A stretch of DNA of 64,000 nt from NCBI RefSeq assembly GCF_004355225.1, contig NZ_CP037933.1, forward strand, positions 1,612,001 to 1,676,000, in the 5' to 3' direction. Below, one piece after another: positions 47,759 to 56,037 of this stretch; within the stretch, counting starts at the first letter, position 1, and every line of letters begins with the position of its first letter. The DNA comes from Flavobacterium nackdongense. GTDB lineage: Bacteria; Bacteroidota; Bacteroidia; Flavobacteriales; Flavobacteriaceae. The notes under the pieces are model-generated. The model saw only the letters and a list, made by a program, of their open reading frames with translations, was not told the DNA's origin and did no database searches. The position numbers and the translations under genes are program-made.

Positions 47759-48802
47759 GTGGAAAAACATACTCAATATATGCGCCGATGTCTCGAACTT
47801 GCCAAAAATGGTTTGGGAACAACCTATCCTAACCCAATGGTAGGTAGCGTTATTGTGTGTGATGGCAAAATCATTGGCGAAGGCTGGCATAAAAAATCGG
47901 GGGAACCACACGCCGAAGTGAATGCCGTAAATTCCGTAAAAGACAAGTCGTTGCTGAAAAAATCGACAATTTATGTAAGCTTGGAACCCTGCAGTCATTT
48001 CGGAAAAACACCGCCTTGTTGTGATTTGATCATCGAAAACGGGATTCCAAATGTGGTGGTTGGAACAGTGGATCCCAATAAAAAAGTGGCTGGAAACGGA
48101 ATCAAAAAATTAATCGAAGCCGGAAAAAATGTTACTGTTGGCTTACTCGAAGCCGAGTGTAACGAGCTTAACAAACGCTTTTTTACATTTCACAAAAAGA
48201 AAAGACCTTTTATTATATTGAAATGGGCCGAAAGTCAGGACGGTTTTATTGCGCCATTGACCAAGTCAGAACAAAAACCTGTTTGGATTACCAATACCTT
48301 TTCACGTCAGTTAGTGCACAAATGGCGCAGCGAAGAACAGGCAATTCTCGTGGGAACGCAGACTGCTATTGACGACAATCCAAAATTGAATGTTCGAGAT
48401 TGGACTGGTAAAAACCCTATCCGAATCGTTTTAGACCAAAATAATCGGATTGCAAAAGACAATCATCTATTTGACAACCAATCGAAAACCATCATTTTTT
48501 CGAATGCATCAATCGCAATTAATGAAGAAAACACTACCTTTGAGGTCATCGACTTTAAACAAAATTTGGCCGAACAGCTATTAAATGTATTGTACAAACA
48601 CCAAATTCAATCGGTAATTATTGAAGGCGGTTCGCAAACTATACAAACTTTTATCGACGAAAATCTTTGGGATGAAGCACGTATTTTCAATGGAAATTGT
48701 CGCTTTGAAACTGGGATAAAAGCGCCATTTTTAGCGCTAAAAAAGAACACTTCTCTCGCCATAACAAATGACTTACTTTTAATTTCTAGAAATAATGATT
48801 AA
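47759..48802 (+). CDS. ribD: Bifunctional riboflavin deaminase/reductase RibD
   Basis: This 347-residue protein catalyses two steps of riboflavin synthesis. The deaminase domain (1-145) has the zinc ligands His51 in 'HAEVNAV' and Cys78 and Cys87 in 'PCSHFGKTPPCC'. The reductase domain follows ('RPFIILKWAESQDGFIAP', 'EEQAILVGTQTAIDDNPKLNVR', 'VIIEGGSQTIQTFIDENLWDE'). The start is taken as GTG 47759, because 'EKHTQYMRRCLELAKNGLGTTYPNPMVGSVIV' matches the family from the first helix on; ATG 47780 would cut into that helix. It overlaps the HAD gene by 8 bp. Confidence 0.94.
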   Translation: MEKHTQYMRRCLELAKNGLGTTYPNPMVGSVIVCDGKIIGEGWHKKSGEPHAEVNAVNSVKDKSLLKKSTIYVSLEPCSHFGKTPPCCDLIIENGIPNVVVGTVDPNKKVAGNGIKKLIEAGKNVTVGLLEAECNELNKRFFTFHKKKRPFIILKWAESQDGFIAPLTKSEQKPVWITNTFSRQLVHKWRSEEQAILVGTQTAIDDNPKLNVRDWTGKNPIRIVLDQNNRIAKDNHLFDNQSKTIIFSNASIAINEENTTFEVIDFKQNLAEQLLNVLYKHQIQSVIIEGGSQTIQTFIDENLWDEARIFNGNCRFETGIKAPFLALKKNTSLAITNDLLLISRNND

Positions 48803-49403
48803 TACAATTATTTTTGATTTTGGAGATATTTTTATCAATTTAGATAAAGAAGCGCCTATTCTTGAACTGAAAAAATTGGGATTAACCCAATGGAATGAGG
48901 ACTTGAATCAATTGAATCTACAATTCGAAAAAGGGCAAATTTCCGAAGAAAATTTCTTGGCCGGCTTCCAAAAACAGCTGCCAAACGCATCGATAGAAGA
49001 GATTCTTTACGCTTGGAACTCTATTCTGTTGGATTTTCCTTTGCGCCGTTTAGAATTCCTTCAAAAACTCGCCAAAAAATACCGATTGTTTTTATTGAGC
49101 AATACCGATTCGATTCATATCGACACTTTCGAGCGCGAAAACGGCCTATCCTTTACTAAAGATTTTTACTTATGTTTTGAAAAAGTGTATTTTTCGTTTG
49201 AAATGGGTATGCGGAAACCCGATGCAGAAATCTTTGAATATTTAATACAAAACCACGAATTATCGCCAAAACGCACCCTTTTTGTTGATGACAAAAAAGA
49301 GAATACCGATGCAGCACTTGCACTTGGAATTCAAGTTTGGAATCTTCAAGTGGGTCAGGAAGATGTGGTCGATTTATTCCAGAAAAAAGAATTTGAATTG
49401 TAA
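48795..49403 (+). CDS. HAD-superfamily (subfamily IA) hydrolase
   Basis: This 202-residue protein is a YihX-like HAD phosphatase. Motif I is 'IIFDFGDIFINLDKEA' (the first Asp is the nucleophile; the second catalytic Asp, two positions on, is replaced by Gly, a known variant of this branch), motif II is 'LFLLSNTDSIH', motif III 'MGMRKPDAEIFEYL' and motif IV 'LFVDDKKENTDAALALGI'. It overlaps ribD by 8 bp, so it could supply the phosphatase step of riboflavin synthesis that is still poorly assigned; this is inference. Confidence 0.88.
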   Translation: MINTIIFDFGDIFINLDKEAPILELKKLGLTQWNEDLNQLNLQFEKGQISEENFLAGFQKQLPNASIEEILYAWNSILLDFPLRRLEFLQKLAKKYRLFLLSNTDSIHIDTFERENGLSFTKDFYLCFEKVYFSFEMGMRKPDAEIFEYLIQNHELSPKRTLFVDDKKENTDAALALGIQVWNLQVGQEDVVDLFQKKEFEL

Positions 49404-49497
49404 AAAAATTCAATGGCAATAGCAATGAAAAACAAAGCATTAAAATCAAGCCCTTTCTATTACTAATTGATTTTGAATTTGAATTTTGCCATTAAAA

Positions 49498-50109
49498 ATG
49501 CAAGACACCTATAAAACCATCGCCTTTCCTTCGGATGAAATTCTTTTCAAAGAAAAAAACAGCAAATTTTTCGGTTACAGTTTTCCAATTGAATCTGAAG
49601 CCGAAGTTAAGCCCATTTTGGATGTTTTAAAAAAGCAACACCCCAATGCTGTTCATTATTGCTATGCCTATCAACTAGGAACCCATTCTATTATGTATAG
49701 AGCAAATGACGATGGTGAACCAAGTAATACCGCCGGGATGCCCATCTATGGCCAAATTCAATCTTTTGGCATAACCAATGTTTTGGTGGTGATTGTCCGA
49801 ATTTTTGGAGGTATCAAACTGGGAGTTGGCGGCTTGATTTCGGCTTATCGAACTGCCGCTCAAATGACATTAGAATCGGCTGAAATAATCGAAAAAACCA
49901 TCAATATTCATTTTATTATTGCATTCGATTATAAAAACATAAATAAAGTAATGCGGGTAGTAAAAGAAAAAAAACTGGAAATAGTGGCTCAAACTATGGA
50001 AATGAGTTGCGAAATCGAAATTGTGACCCGAAAAAAAAATGCCGAAATGATTTTCGACATTTTTGATTCTATGTTTGAAGTCAAAATTAAACAACTGAAA
50101 CAAAATTAA
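49498..50109 (+). CDS. YigZ/IMPACT family protein
   Basis: This 203-residue protein has the UPF0029/IMPACT N-terminal domain: 'DEILFKEKNSKFFGYSFPIESEAEVKPILDVLKKQHPNAVHYCYAYQLG' and 'ANDDGEPSNTAGMPIYGQIQSFGITNVLVVIVRIFGGIKLGVGGLISAYRTAA', the latter being the family signature, followed by a short C-terminal domain related to EF-G domain V. The family is thought to act in translation control. The start ATG 49498 is used; a TTG at 49486 is in frame but not needed. Confidence 0.9.
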   Translation: MQDTYKTIAFPSDEILFKEKNSKFFGYSFPIESEAEVKPILDVLKKQHPNAVHYCYAYQLGTHSIMYRANDDGEPSNTAGMPIYGQIQSFGITNVLVVIVRIFGGIKLGVGGLISAYRTAAQMTLESAEIIEKTINIHFIIAFDYKNINKVMRVVKEKKLEIVAQTMEMSCEIEIVTRKKNAEMIFDIFDSMFEVKIKQLKQN

Positions 50110-50155
50110 AAAAAAGAGTTGTTTTTGTCATTTTTTTAAAAAACGGCACCTTTTT

Positions 50156-50557
50156 TTAAGTTCTATTTAATACATCTAAAATATATTGAGGCGGACTCAT
50201 AGGTTTGCCTGTTTTCATATCAACAAAAACCAAAATAGAATTGCCAGTTGTTAATAACTCATCACTTTCGTTGTAAAGTTCATAGTCAAATTCAATCTTA
50301 ACAGTCGTCCTATTTTTCAGAATTGTTTTTAAGGTTAAAAGTTCATCATATCGAGCCGGTTTTTTATAATTCATGCTGAGCGATACGACAGGGAGCATAA
50401 TTCCGTTTTCTTCCATCCATTTATATGATATTCCTTTGTTTCTAAGCCATTCGACCCTTCCTATCTCAAAATATTGGGCATAATTTCCGTGATAAACAAC
50501 CCGCATTTGATCGGTTTCTGAGTAACGAACTCGAATTTGAGTTTGATGATATTCCAT
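50156..50557 (-). CDS. Hotdog-fold acyl-CoA thioesterase (YbgC-like)
   Basis: This 133-residue protein is a 4HBT thioesterase: 'QIRVRYSETDQMRVVYHGNYAQYFEIGRVEWLRNKGISY' holds the catalytic Asp and the HGNY motif, and 'ISMNYKKPARYDELL'-like text continues the hotdog fold ('LSMNYKKPARYDELLTLKTIL' region). In most relatives the residue after DQM is Gly (GVVYH); here it is Arg, next to the active site. The enzyme is cytosolic and hydrolyses acyl-CoA. It is a single gene divergent from dnaA. Confidence 0.9.
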   Translation of the reverse strand: MEYHQTQIRVRYSETDQMRVVYHGNYAQYFEIGRVEWLRNKGISYKWMEENGIMLPVVSLSMNYKKPARYDELLTLKTILKNRTTVKIEFDYELYNESDELLTTGNSILVFVDMKTGKPMSPPQYILDVLNRT

Positions 50558-50648
50558 TAAATTTTGCTTTTAAAAATTAAAAAATTACACACTCCATACA
50601 ACAATATTTTGTAAAATTTACATCTAAAATATTTTTTTTTAGCTAATT

Positions 50649-50657
50649 TTATTCACA
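50649..50657 (+). promoter_or_regulatory. DnaA box upstream of dnaA
   Basis: TTATTCACA fits the DnaA box TTATNCACA exactly, 86 bp before dnaA. A weaker TTATCCCAA lies at 50664-50672. With only one good box, autoregulation of dnaA is more likely than a replication origin. Confidence 0.5.
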
Positions 50658-50742
50658 TATTTGTTATCCCAAAAAAATAGACCCTACCTATCATATTTTT
50701 TTATAGAAAAACATTACAGAACGAAATAATTTAACCAAATTT

Positions 50743-52170
50743 ATGAACAAGACTGCACAATCAGTATGGGAAAACTGCCTCTCTTTTATAAAAGATAATA
50801 TACCCGACCAAGCGTACAAAACTTGGTTCGAACCCATCAAGTCAGTTGAACTTACCGATAATGCACTTTACATTCAAGTACCAAGTAAATTTTTTTACGA
50901 ATGGCTAGAAGAACACTATGTTAAATTATTGAAAGTAGCTCTAACCAAAGAACTCGGGAAAAATGCAAAGTTACTCTATAAAATTAAAATGGAAAACACT
51001 TATGGTAATAAACAACCGTTTACGGAACAATTACCTAGTTCGAATCGTGTGCCTATGAAACCACAAGATGTTGATGCTCCATACAAAAATCTAAATCCAG
51101 AACTCAAAAATCCTTTTGTAATTCCCGGGATTCGAAACCTTAAGATCGAATCACAACTGAATGCGAACTATAGTTTTGACAATTTCTTAGAAGGAGACTC
51201 CAACAGATTGGCACGTTCTGCCGGTATGGCTGTGGCCAATAAACCAGGTGGGACTTCATTCAATCCTTTATTAATTTTTGGCGGAGTCGGTTTAGGAAAA
51301 ACCCATTTAGCGCACGCTATTGGAGTTGAAATCAAAGATAAATATCCAGAAAAAACAGTTTTATACATATCGGCCGAAATTTTTACCCAACAATATATTG
51401 ATTCCGTTAAGAAAAACAACCGAAATGATTTTATTCATTTCTATCAATTGATAGACGTTTTAATCATTGACGATGTGCAATTCCTGTCGGGAAAATCAGG
51501 AACGCAAGACGTGTTTTTCCATATTTTCAATTATTTACACCAAAACGGAAAACAAGTTATCTTAACTTCGGACAAAGCTCCTGTTGATATGCAGGACATC
51601 GAACAACGTTTATTGTCCCGTTTCAAATGGGGATTGTCGGCAGAATTGCACCAACCTGATTACGAAACCAGAATTTCAATCCTCAAAAATATTTTGTATC
51701 GCGATGGTGTCGAAATTCCAGAAGATATCATTGAATATGTGGCTCGAAACATCAAATCGAATGTTAGAGAACTTGAAGGGGCAATAATCTCTTTGATTGC
51801 ACAATCTTCTTTTAACAAAAAAGAAGTAACAATAGAACTCGCCAAAAATGTTGTTGAAAAGTTCGTAAAAAATGTAAAACGCGAAATTTCTATCGACTAC
51901 ATTCAAAAAATTGTATCGGATTATTTCCAACTCGATGTAGAAACATTACAATCTAAAACCAGAAAAAGACATATTGTTCAAGCCCGTCAATTGGCTATGT
52001 TTTTTGCCAAAAAATTCACCAAAGCATCTTTGGCAAACATTGGCTCGCAAATAGGCGATCGCGATCACGCAACCGTTTTGCACGCTTGTAAAACCGTTGA
52101 TAATTTAGTTGCCACTGATAAGCAATTTAAAAAATTTGTCGAAGACATCAATAAAAAACTAACGCTATAA
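50743..52170 (+). CDS. dnaA: Chromosomal replication initiator protein DnaA
   Basis: This 475-residue protein has all four DnaA domains: domain I ('VWENCLSFIKDNIPDQAYKTWFEPIKSV'), a linker (about 88-140), the AAA+ domain with Walker A GGVGLGKTH (about 181-189) and Walker B 'VLIIDDVQFLSGK', and the DNA-binding domain with the signature 'IGDRDHATVLHACKTV'. It opens replication origins and also acts as a regulator. It is followed after 6 bp by a low-molecular-weight phosphatase gene. Confidence 0.97.
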   Translation: MNKTAQSVWENCLSFIKDNIPDQAYKTWFEPIKSVELTDNALYIQVPSKFFYEWLEEHYVKLLKVALTKELGKNAKLLYKIKMENTYGNKQPFTEQLPSSNRVPMKPQDVDAPYKNLNPELKNPFVIPGIRNLKIESQLNANYSFDNFLEGDSNRLARSAGMAVANKPGGTSFNPLLIFGGVGLGKTHLAHAIGVEIKDKYPEKTVLYISAEIFTQQYIDSVKKNNRNDFIHFYQLIDVLIIDDVQFLSGKSGTQDVFFHIFNYLHQNGKQVILTSDKAPVDMQDIEQRLLSRFKWGLSAELHQPDYETRISILKNILYRDGVEIPEDIIEYVARNIKSNVRELEGAIISLIAQSSFNKKEVTIELAKNVVEKFVKNVKREISIDYIQKIVSDYFQLDVETLQSKTRKRHIVQARQLAMFFAKKFTKASLANIGSQIGDRDHATVLHACKTVDNLVATDKQFKKFVEDINKKLTL

Positions 52171-52176
52171 ACGTTT

Positions 52177-52644
52177 ATGTCCATCAAAATTTTAATGGTT
52201 TGTTTGGGGAATATTTGTAGATCTCCTTTAGCTGAAGGAATTTTAGCTTCAAAACTTCCCAAAAAAAAATTCCTAGTGGATTCTGCAGGAACAGGTGCTT
52301 GGCATATTGGCCGGCACCCTGACCCACGCTCTATAGCCATTGCCAAAAAGCACAAGCTCGATATTTCGCAACAGCGAGGCAGACAATTTACTAAAGATGA
52401 TTTTGATGCTTTTGACTACATCTATGTTATGGATATTGCTAATTATCAGGATGTTGTACGTCTTGCCGACAATTTGGAACAAACAAAAAAGGTACAGCTC
52501 ATTTTAAATGAATTGTTTCCCGATGAAAATGTAGATGTACCAGACCCTTATTATGGAGTAGCCCACGGTTTTGAATCAGTCTATAAAATGCTGGATGAAA
52601 CTTGTGAGGTTATTGCAAAAAAACTCATCGAAAAACATTGCTAA
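52177..52644 (+). CDS. Low-molecular-weight protein tyrosine phosphatase
   Basis: This 155-residue protein has the P-loop 'VCLGNICRSPLAEG' (Cys9-x5-Arg15) at its start and the general acid Asp in 'VPDPYYG'. Both are needed for phosphotyrosine hydrolysis by the LMW-PTP family, and the length is normal. Such enzymes often act on tyrosine kinases for capsule or surface polysaccharide export; no such genes are in the window. The gene is 6 bp downstream of dnaA and probably on the same message. Confidence 0.93.
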   Translation: MSIKILMVCLGNICRSPLAEGILASKLPKKKFLVDSAGTGAWHIGRHPDPRSIAIAKKHKLDISQQRGRQFTKDDFDAFDYIYVMDIANYQDVVRLADNLEQTKKVQLILNELFPDENVDVPDPYYGVAHGFESVYKMLDETCEVIAKKLIEKHC

Positions 52645-52734
52645 ACCACCCTTTCTCTTTACTTTTTGCTACTTCATAAAAAGCAAGAAAACAATTGATA
52701 GTTTTTTTTTAACTTTGTAAAAAACGAATTCGTT

Positions 52735-53328
52735 ATGCCAACCATAGTAAAAAACTTTTCGGATTTAGATTTAACAAAAACCTATACGTATTCGGATTAT
52801 TTGCTATGGCAATTTTCCGAGCGTGTAGAATTGATAAAAGGTTTTATCCTAAAAATGAGTCCTGCGCCGAGCAGAAATCATCAAACCATATCACAAAATT
52901 TGAATTGGAAAATTTATAGTTTTTTTCAGAACCATAGTTGCAGCGTATATGTTGCTCCTTTTGATGTTCGATTGCCTATAAAATCTGCAAAAAAAAACAC
53001 TACCGTAGTACAACCAGATTTGTGCATTATTTGTGATGAAAATAAATTGGATGACACAGGCTGTAATGGCGCTCCGGACCTAATAGTAGAGATTTTGTCG
53101 CCAAAAAACAGCAAACACGATGTCGATACCAAGTTTAATTTATATCAAGAAAGTGGCGTAAAAGAATATTGGATTGTTGAACCCGAAGAACATATTGTTT
53201 TGGTTTATACACTTAAAGATGGAGAATATATTGGATCAAAACCATTTTCAGAAGGTGAAATAATAAAAAGTATTCTTTTTCCAGAAATGAAAATTGAAGT
53301 TGAAGATGTTTTCAAGAAAGTAAAATAA
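52735..53328 (+). CDS. Uma2-family (DUF820) restriction-endonuclease-like protein
   Basis: This 197-residue protein has the Uma2/DUF820 signature of PD-(D/E)XK nucleases: 'DYLLWQFSERVELIKGFILKMSPAPSRNHQTISQNL', 'PDLCIICDENKLDDTGCNGAPDLIVEILSPKNSKHDVDTKFNLYQESGVKEYWIVEPEE'. The acidic residues and Lys of the fold are present. Uma2 proteins are very common in cyanobacteria and also occur in Bacteroidetes; their role is not known, although an accessory or transposon origin is often proposed. A -7 box TAACTTTG (52710-52717) lies 17 bp before the ATG. Confidence 0.9.
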   Translation: MPTIVKNFSDLDLTKTYTYSDYLLWQFSERVELIKGFILKMSPAPSRNHQTISQNLNWKIYSFFQNHSCSVYVAPFDVRLPIKSAKKNTTVVQPDLCIICDENKLDDTGCNGAPDLIVEILSPKNSKHDVDTKFNLYQESGVKEYWIVEPEEHIVLVYTLKDGEYIGSKPFSEGEIIKSILFPEMKIEVEDVFKKVK

Positions 53329-53360
53329 TCTCACGCAAATTATAGAATTGTATTTAATAA

Positions 53361-54083
53361 ATGAAATCAAACCCCCTTCTTGGAAAACTTTATTTAATCC
53401 CAACCACTTTAGGCGAGGGTGACCCCAATGATGTTTTGCCTCAAACCATCAAAAGAACTATCGATTTCATTGAGGATTATATTGTCGAAAACGAAAAAAC
53501 GGCTCGAAAATTTATAAAAAGCATTCAACCCGAAAAGATTCAAGCTTCCTTACGATTAAGTGCTTTGAATAAACACACCGAAGTTTCTGAACACGCAAAA
53601 ATGCTACAACCATGTTTAGCCGGAAAAAATGTGGGCTTAATGAGTGAAGCCGGATGTCCAGGCGTAGCCGATCCTGGCGCTGTCATTGCGAAATTGGCGC
53701 ATGAGAAAGGAATCCAAGTAGTGCCATTGGTTGGACCCTCTTCCATTTTATTGGCAATTATGGCCTCTGGTATGAATGGTCAAAGTTTTGCGTTCAACGG
53801 CTACATTCCAATCGACAAAGCCGAGAAAAAAAGCGCTCTGAAAAATTTAGAAAAGTTATCACAAGACAAAAATCAATCTCAGATATTTATAGAGACTCCG
53901 TATCGTAATAATAAAATGCTCGAGGATATCATTCAGGCTGTGAATCCAGCGACCTTTATTTGTGTTGCTACAGACATTACTCTACCTACCGAATTCATCA
54001 AAACAATGAGAGCTGCAGATTGGAAAAAAATAAAAGTAGATTTACACAATCGGCCGACCATTTTTATCATTCATAAAATGTAA
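53361..54083 (+). CDS. RsmI-like SAM-dependent methyltransferase
   Basis: This 240-residue protein is a tetrapyrrole-methylase-fold enzyme related to RsmI, which methylates C1402 of 16S rRNA. It begins 'LLGKLYLIPTTLGEGDPNDVLPQTIKRTIDFIEDYIVENEKTARKFIK', the form typical of Bacteroidetes, and keeps 'GLMSEAGCPGVADPGAVIAKLAHEKGIQVVPLVGPSSILLAIMASGMNGQSFAFNGYIP'. The N-terminal GTPIGNL of standard RsmI is replaced by IPTTLGE, so this may be a second, divergent subfamily rather than RsmI itself. A terminator follows at 54092. Confidence 0.88.
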   Translation: MKSNPLLGKLYLIPTTLGEGDPNDVLPQTIKRTIDFIEDYIVENEKTARKFIKSIQPEKIQASLRLSALNKHTEVSEHAKMLQPCLAGKNVGLMSEAGCPGVADPGAVIAKLAHEKGIQVVPLVGPSSILLAIMASGMNGQSFAFNGYIPIDKAEKKSALKNLEKLSQDKNQSQIFIETPYRNNKMLEDIIQAVNPATFICVATDITLPTEFIKTMRAADWKKIKVDLHNRPTIFIIHKM

Positions 54084-54091
54084 AAAGCAAA

Positions 54092-54119
54092 AAAACCATC
54101 AACTGTTGCTGATGGTTTT
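54092..54119 (+). terminator. Rho-independent terminator next to the MITE
   Basis: AAAACCATCA and TGATGGTTTT form a 10-bp stem with an 8-base loop. Directly after the TTTT begins GCATTT, the target-site duplication of the MITE copy B, so the element has inserted at the foot of this terminator and the usual T run is short. Confidence 0.75.
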
Positions 54120-54125
54120 GCATTT

Positions 54126-54357
54126 TGGTATTACTGGAAATGTTGTGAAGTTTTTTTTACCACATAGTTTTTAATAAGGTTCCGATAGCTATCAGGATGT
54201 AGATTTTATTTTTAGAAAGCTTCGCTTTTGCATAGTATGCAAAGCACTATGTGCAAAAAGAATTTTCTATGTCAATCTTTTTTAACAATTTCGACTACTT
54301 TTCTATGTGGTTTAAATTAATTTCAAATTTATTCTCACACAAAACCCAGTAGAACCT
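54126..54357. mobile_element. MITE copy B: 232 bp, inverted relative to copy A
   Basis: The element starts TGGTATTACTGG and ends CCAGTAGAACCT; it is flanked by perfect 6-bp direct repeats GCATTT (54120-54125 and 54358-54363). Read on the minus strand it matches copy A (12997-13192) with few changes over its whole length, but it carries about 32 extra bp at 54172-54203, including the palindromic TCCGATAGCTATCAGGA. It has no reading frame. It lies in the gap between the RsmI-like gene and a convergent lysozyme-like gene. Confidence 0.8.
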
Positions 54358-54378
54358 GCATTTTTAATCTCTTTATAT

Positions 54379-55014
54379 TTATTGCACTTTAGCGTTACTA
54401 TCAGCTTCAATTCCTGAAGTTTCATATCCGCCAAATTCTCTCATATAACTTCGTATCGAGGTACCATAGGCATCCTTGAAATAGCGTTTGCCGTCATACT
54501 TAAAGAATTTTTTAACCGAACCTGGCCCACCGAGATGTGCTGCGGCCAAAATTCCCGATTCTGTTATCAATATTCCGGCAACGACTTGACCTTCATATTT
54601 ATCAATAACATCCTTTAAAATCGCTTTATTTTGAGCAAGAAGAGTCACAAAAGCTTTTTCTTGCATTTTGGGACTATTTAAAAACCGGCTACTATCGTGA
54701 ATTCCGACCGTTTTCAAGGTTGCTTCACCGAACTGGTATTTCCCCAAATACCCTAAAGAATTTACTTTTTTGTATTTCCCCTGAGATTCCTTATGAGCAA
54801 TTGCTTCCTTATATCCCACAAAAAATTTTCCTGTATAAGGAATGTTTAAGCTGGTGTATTCATCTGGTTTTTCTGAAGGAAATAAGTAGTGTGCTTCGTC
54901 GTTTTCATTGATAAGAAACCAATCGCTAGCATCTGAATTTGCAGGTTTAAAACCCGCGCTTAAAAAGGCAATAATAAGAGTCAAACTGGCATAAAAAGTC
55001 CACTTGTTTATCAT
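54379..55014 (-). CDS. Lysozyme-like peptidoglycan-active protein
   Basis: This 211-residue protein has an N-terminal membrane or signal segment (about 4-22) and a lysozyme-like domain: 'YKEAIAHKESQGKYKKVNSLGYLGKYQFGEATLKTVG' holds the likely catalytic Glu (in HKESQG) and the GxYQ/F motif of transglycosylases, then 'ILITESGILAAAHLGGPGSVKKFF' and 'DAYGTSIRSYMREFGGYE'. It probably cuts cell-wall glycan. The start at 55014 (MINKWTF) is chosen, because a longer frame to 55083 lacks a sensible export signal. It is the last gene of a minus-strand group that includes mltG. Confidence 0.8.
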   Translation of the reverse strand: MINKWTFYASLTLIIAFLSAGFKPANSDASDWFLINENDEAHYLFPSEKPDEYTSLNIPYTGKFFVGYKEAIAHKESQGKYKKVNSLGYLGKYQFGEATLKTVGIHDSSRFLNSPKMQEKAFVTLLAQNKAILKDVIDKYEGQVVAGILITESGILAAAHLGGPGSVKKFFKYDGKRYFKDAYGTSIRSYMREFGGYETSGIEADSNAKVQ

Positions 55015-55123
55015 AAAATGTTTTTCTTCAAACGCTGTCACCCTTTGAAATTTCTGCGGTGCAAAGATACTCAAAAATGCCAAAAACCAAAAATATAACT
55101 GAAAATCAAGCTGTTAAACTTTT

Positions 55124-56035
55124 CTAAAAATAAAAAGCATAGCACTTGAAACCGCTCTGAGGCGAGTACTCAATCGTTGGCGCTGGAATTTTTATCGTGT
55201 TAAAAACGGAAAAAAAAGTCTTCAAAAAATGTGATTTCGTCTCGATTTTTGTCAAATCGACGTCCAAACTGAGGTAAAATTGTCGGTTTTTTTCTATTTT
55301 TTGGTCTAGTACTAAGGCAAAATCTCCCCCATTTCCGCTAATCATCCCTTCTGCTCCGTAACCAAAAGCAAGGTTCAACCACTTGGGTATTTTTGAAGTT
55401 TTAGTAAAGGAATATAAATTGACCGACAACCAATAGGTTTGTCCGTTATAATCTTTGAGAATTTGCTCCGAAAAAGTACTTCCCAAAACATCAGGTCTAT
55501 AATCTGAATATTGCGTTTTATGGTATGAAAATTTGGGAATAATACGCTGCTCTTTCCAAATTATCTCTTGAGAAACGAACAAGGCCGTTCCAACCGCATT
55601 GGCAAAGATATCGCCCGCAGATGCTCCCCATTCGGCTGAATAGCCATCCATCACTTCAACAGCGGTTAAGAACACAAATCCCAAACCGGCTCCATAAAGC
55701 AATTGATTCTTCTTGCTAGCACCACTCCAATTTAAAGCCTCGGCACCATAACGACCTAGGTGGTAAGACGAATAGAGATGCCCTAATTTGTCCATTTGCA
55801 ACCACTGGGAATTGTCATTGATAAAATGAAAATCGGCTTTAGGATAATCGGCATACCAAAGTTGATTTAACCCAATCAAAGCCGCAGAACCTACAACTGC
55901 TTCTGAAATGAAGACCGAATTTTGTCTTTTCTGATGTAAAGAATCGGCCGGTTTGAAAAAATTATCGAATGATTTTTGCGCCAAAACGCTTTGGAACACC
56001 AACAAAAACAAACTAATGTATTGTCTATGCTTCAA
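55124..56035 (-). CDS. DUF2279 exported protein
   Basis: This 303-residue protein has a signal peptide (1-19, ends SVLAQ) and the DUF2279 (YfiM-like) domain: 'WYADYPKADFHFINDNSQWLQMDKLGHLYSSYHLGRYGAEALNWSG' and 'GAGLGFVFLTAVEVMDGYSAEWGASAGDIFANAVG'. The conserved His and Asp residues suggest a membrane-bound barrel or enzyme, but the function is unknown. The start codon is TTG at 56033-56035: no ATG lies nearby in frame and the signal peptide begins there. It is 2 bp downstream of mltG. Confidence 0.85.
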   Translation of the reverse strand: MKHRQYISLFLLVFQSVLAQKSFDNFFKPADSLHQKRQNSVFISEAVVGSAALIGLNQLWYADYPKADFHFINDNSQWLQMDKLGHLYSSYHLGRYGAEALNWSGASKKNQLLYGAGLGFVFLTAVEVMDGYSAEWGASAGDIFANAVGTALFVSQEIIWKEQRIIPKFSYHKTQYSDYRPDVLGSTFSEQILKDYNGQTYWLSVNLYSFTKTSKIPKWLNLAFGYGAEGMISGNGGDFALVLDQKIEKNRQFYLSLDVDLTKIETKSHFLKTFFSVFNTIKIPAPTIEYSPQSGFKCYAFYF

Positions 56036-56037
56036 AA

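Noticed and set aside
50560..50742. oriC next to dnaA
   Set aside because: Only one exact DnaA box and one weak one are present, too few for an origin; the box is noted as a regulatory site only.
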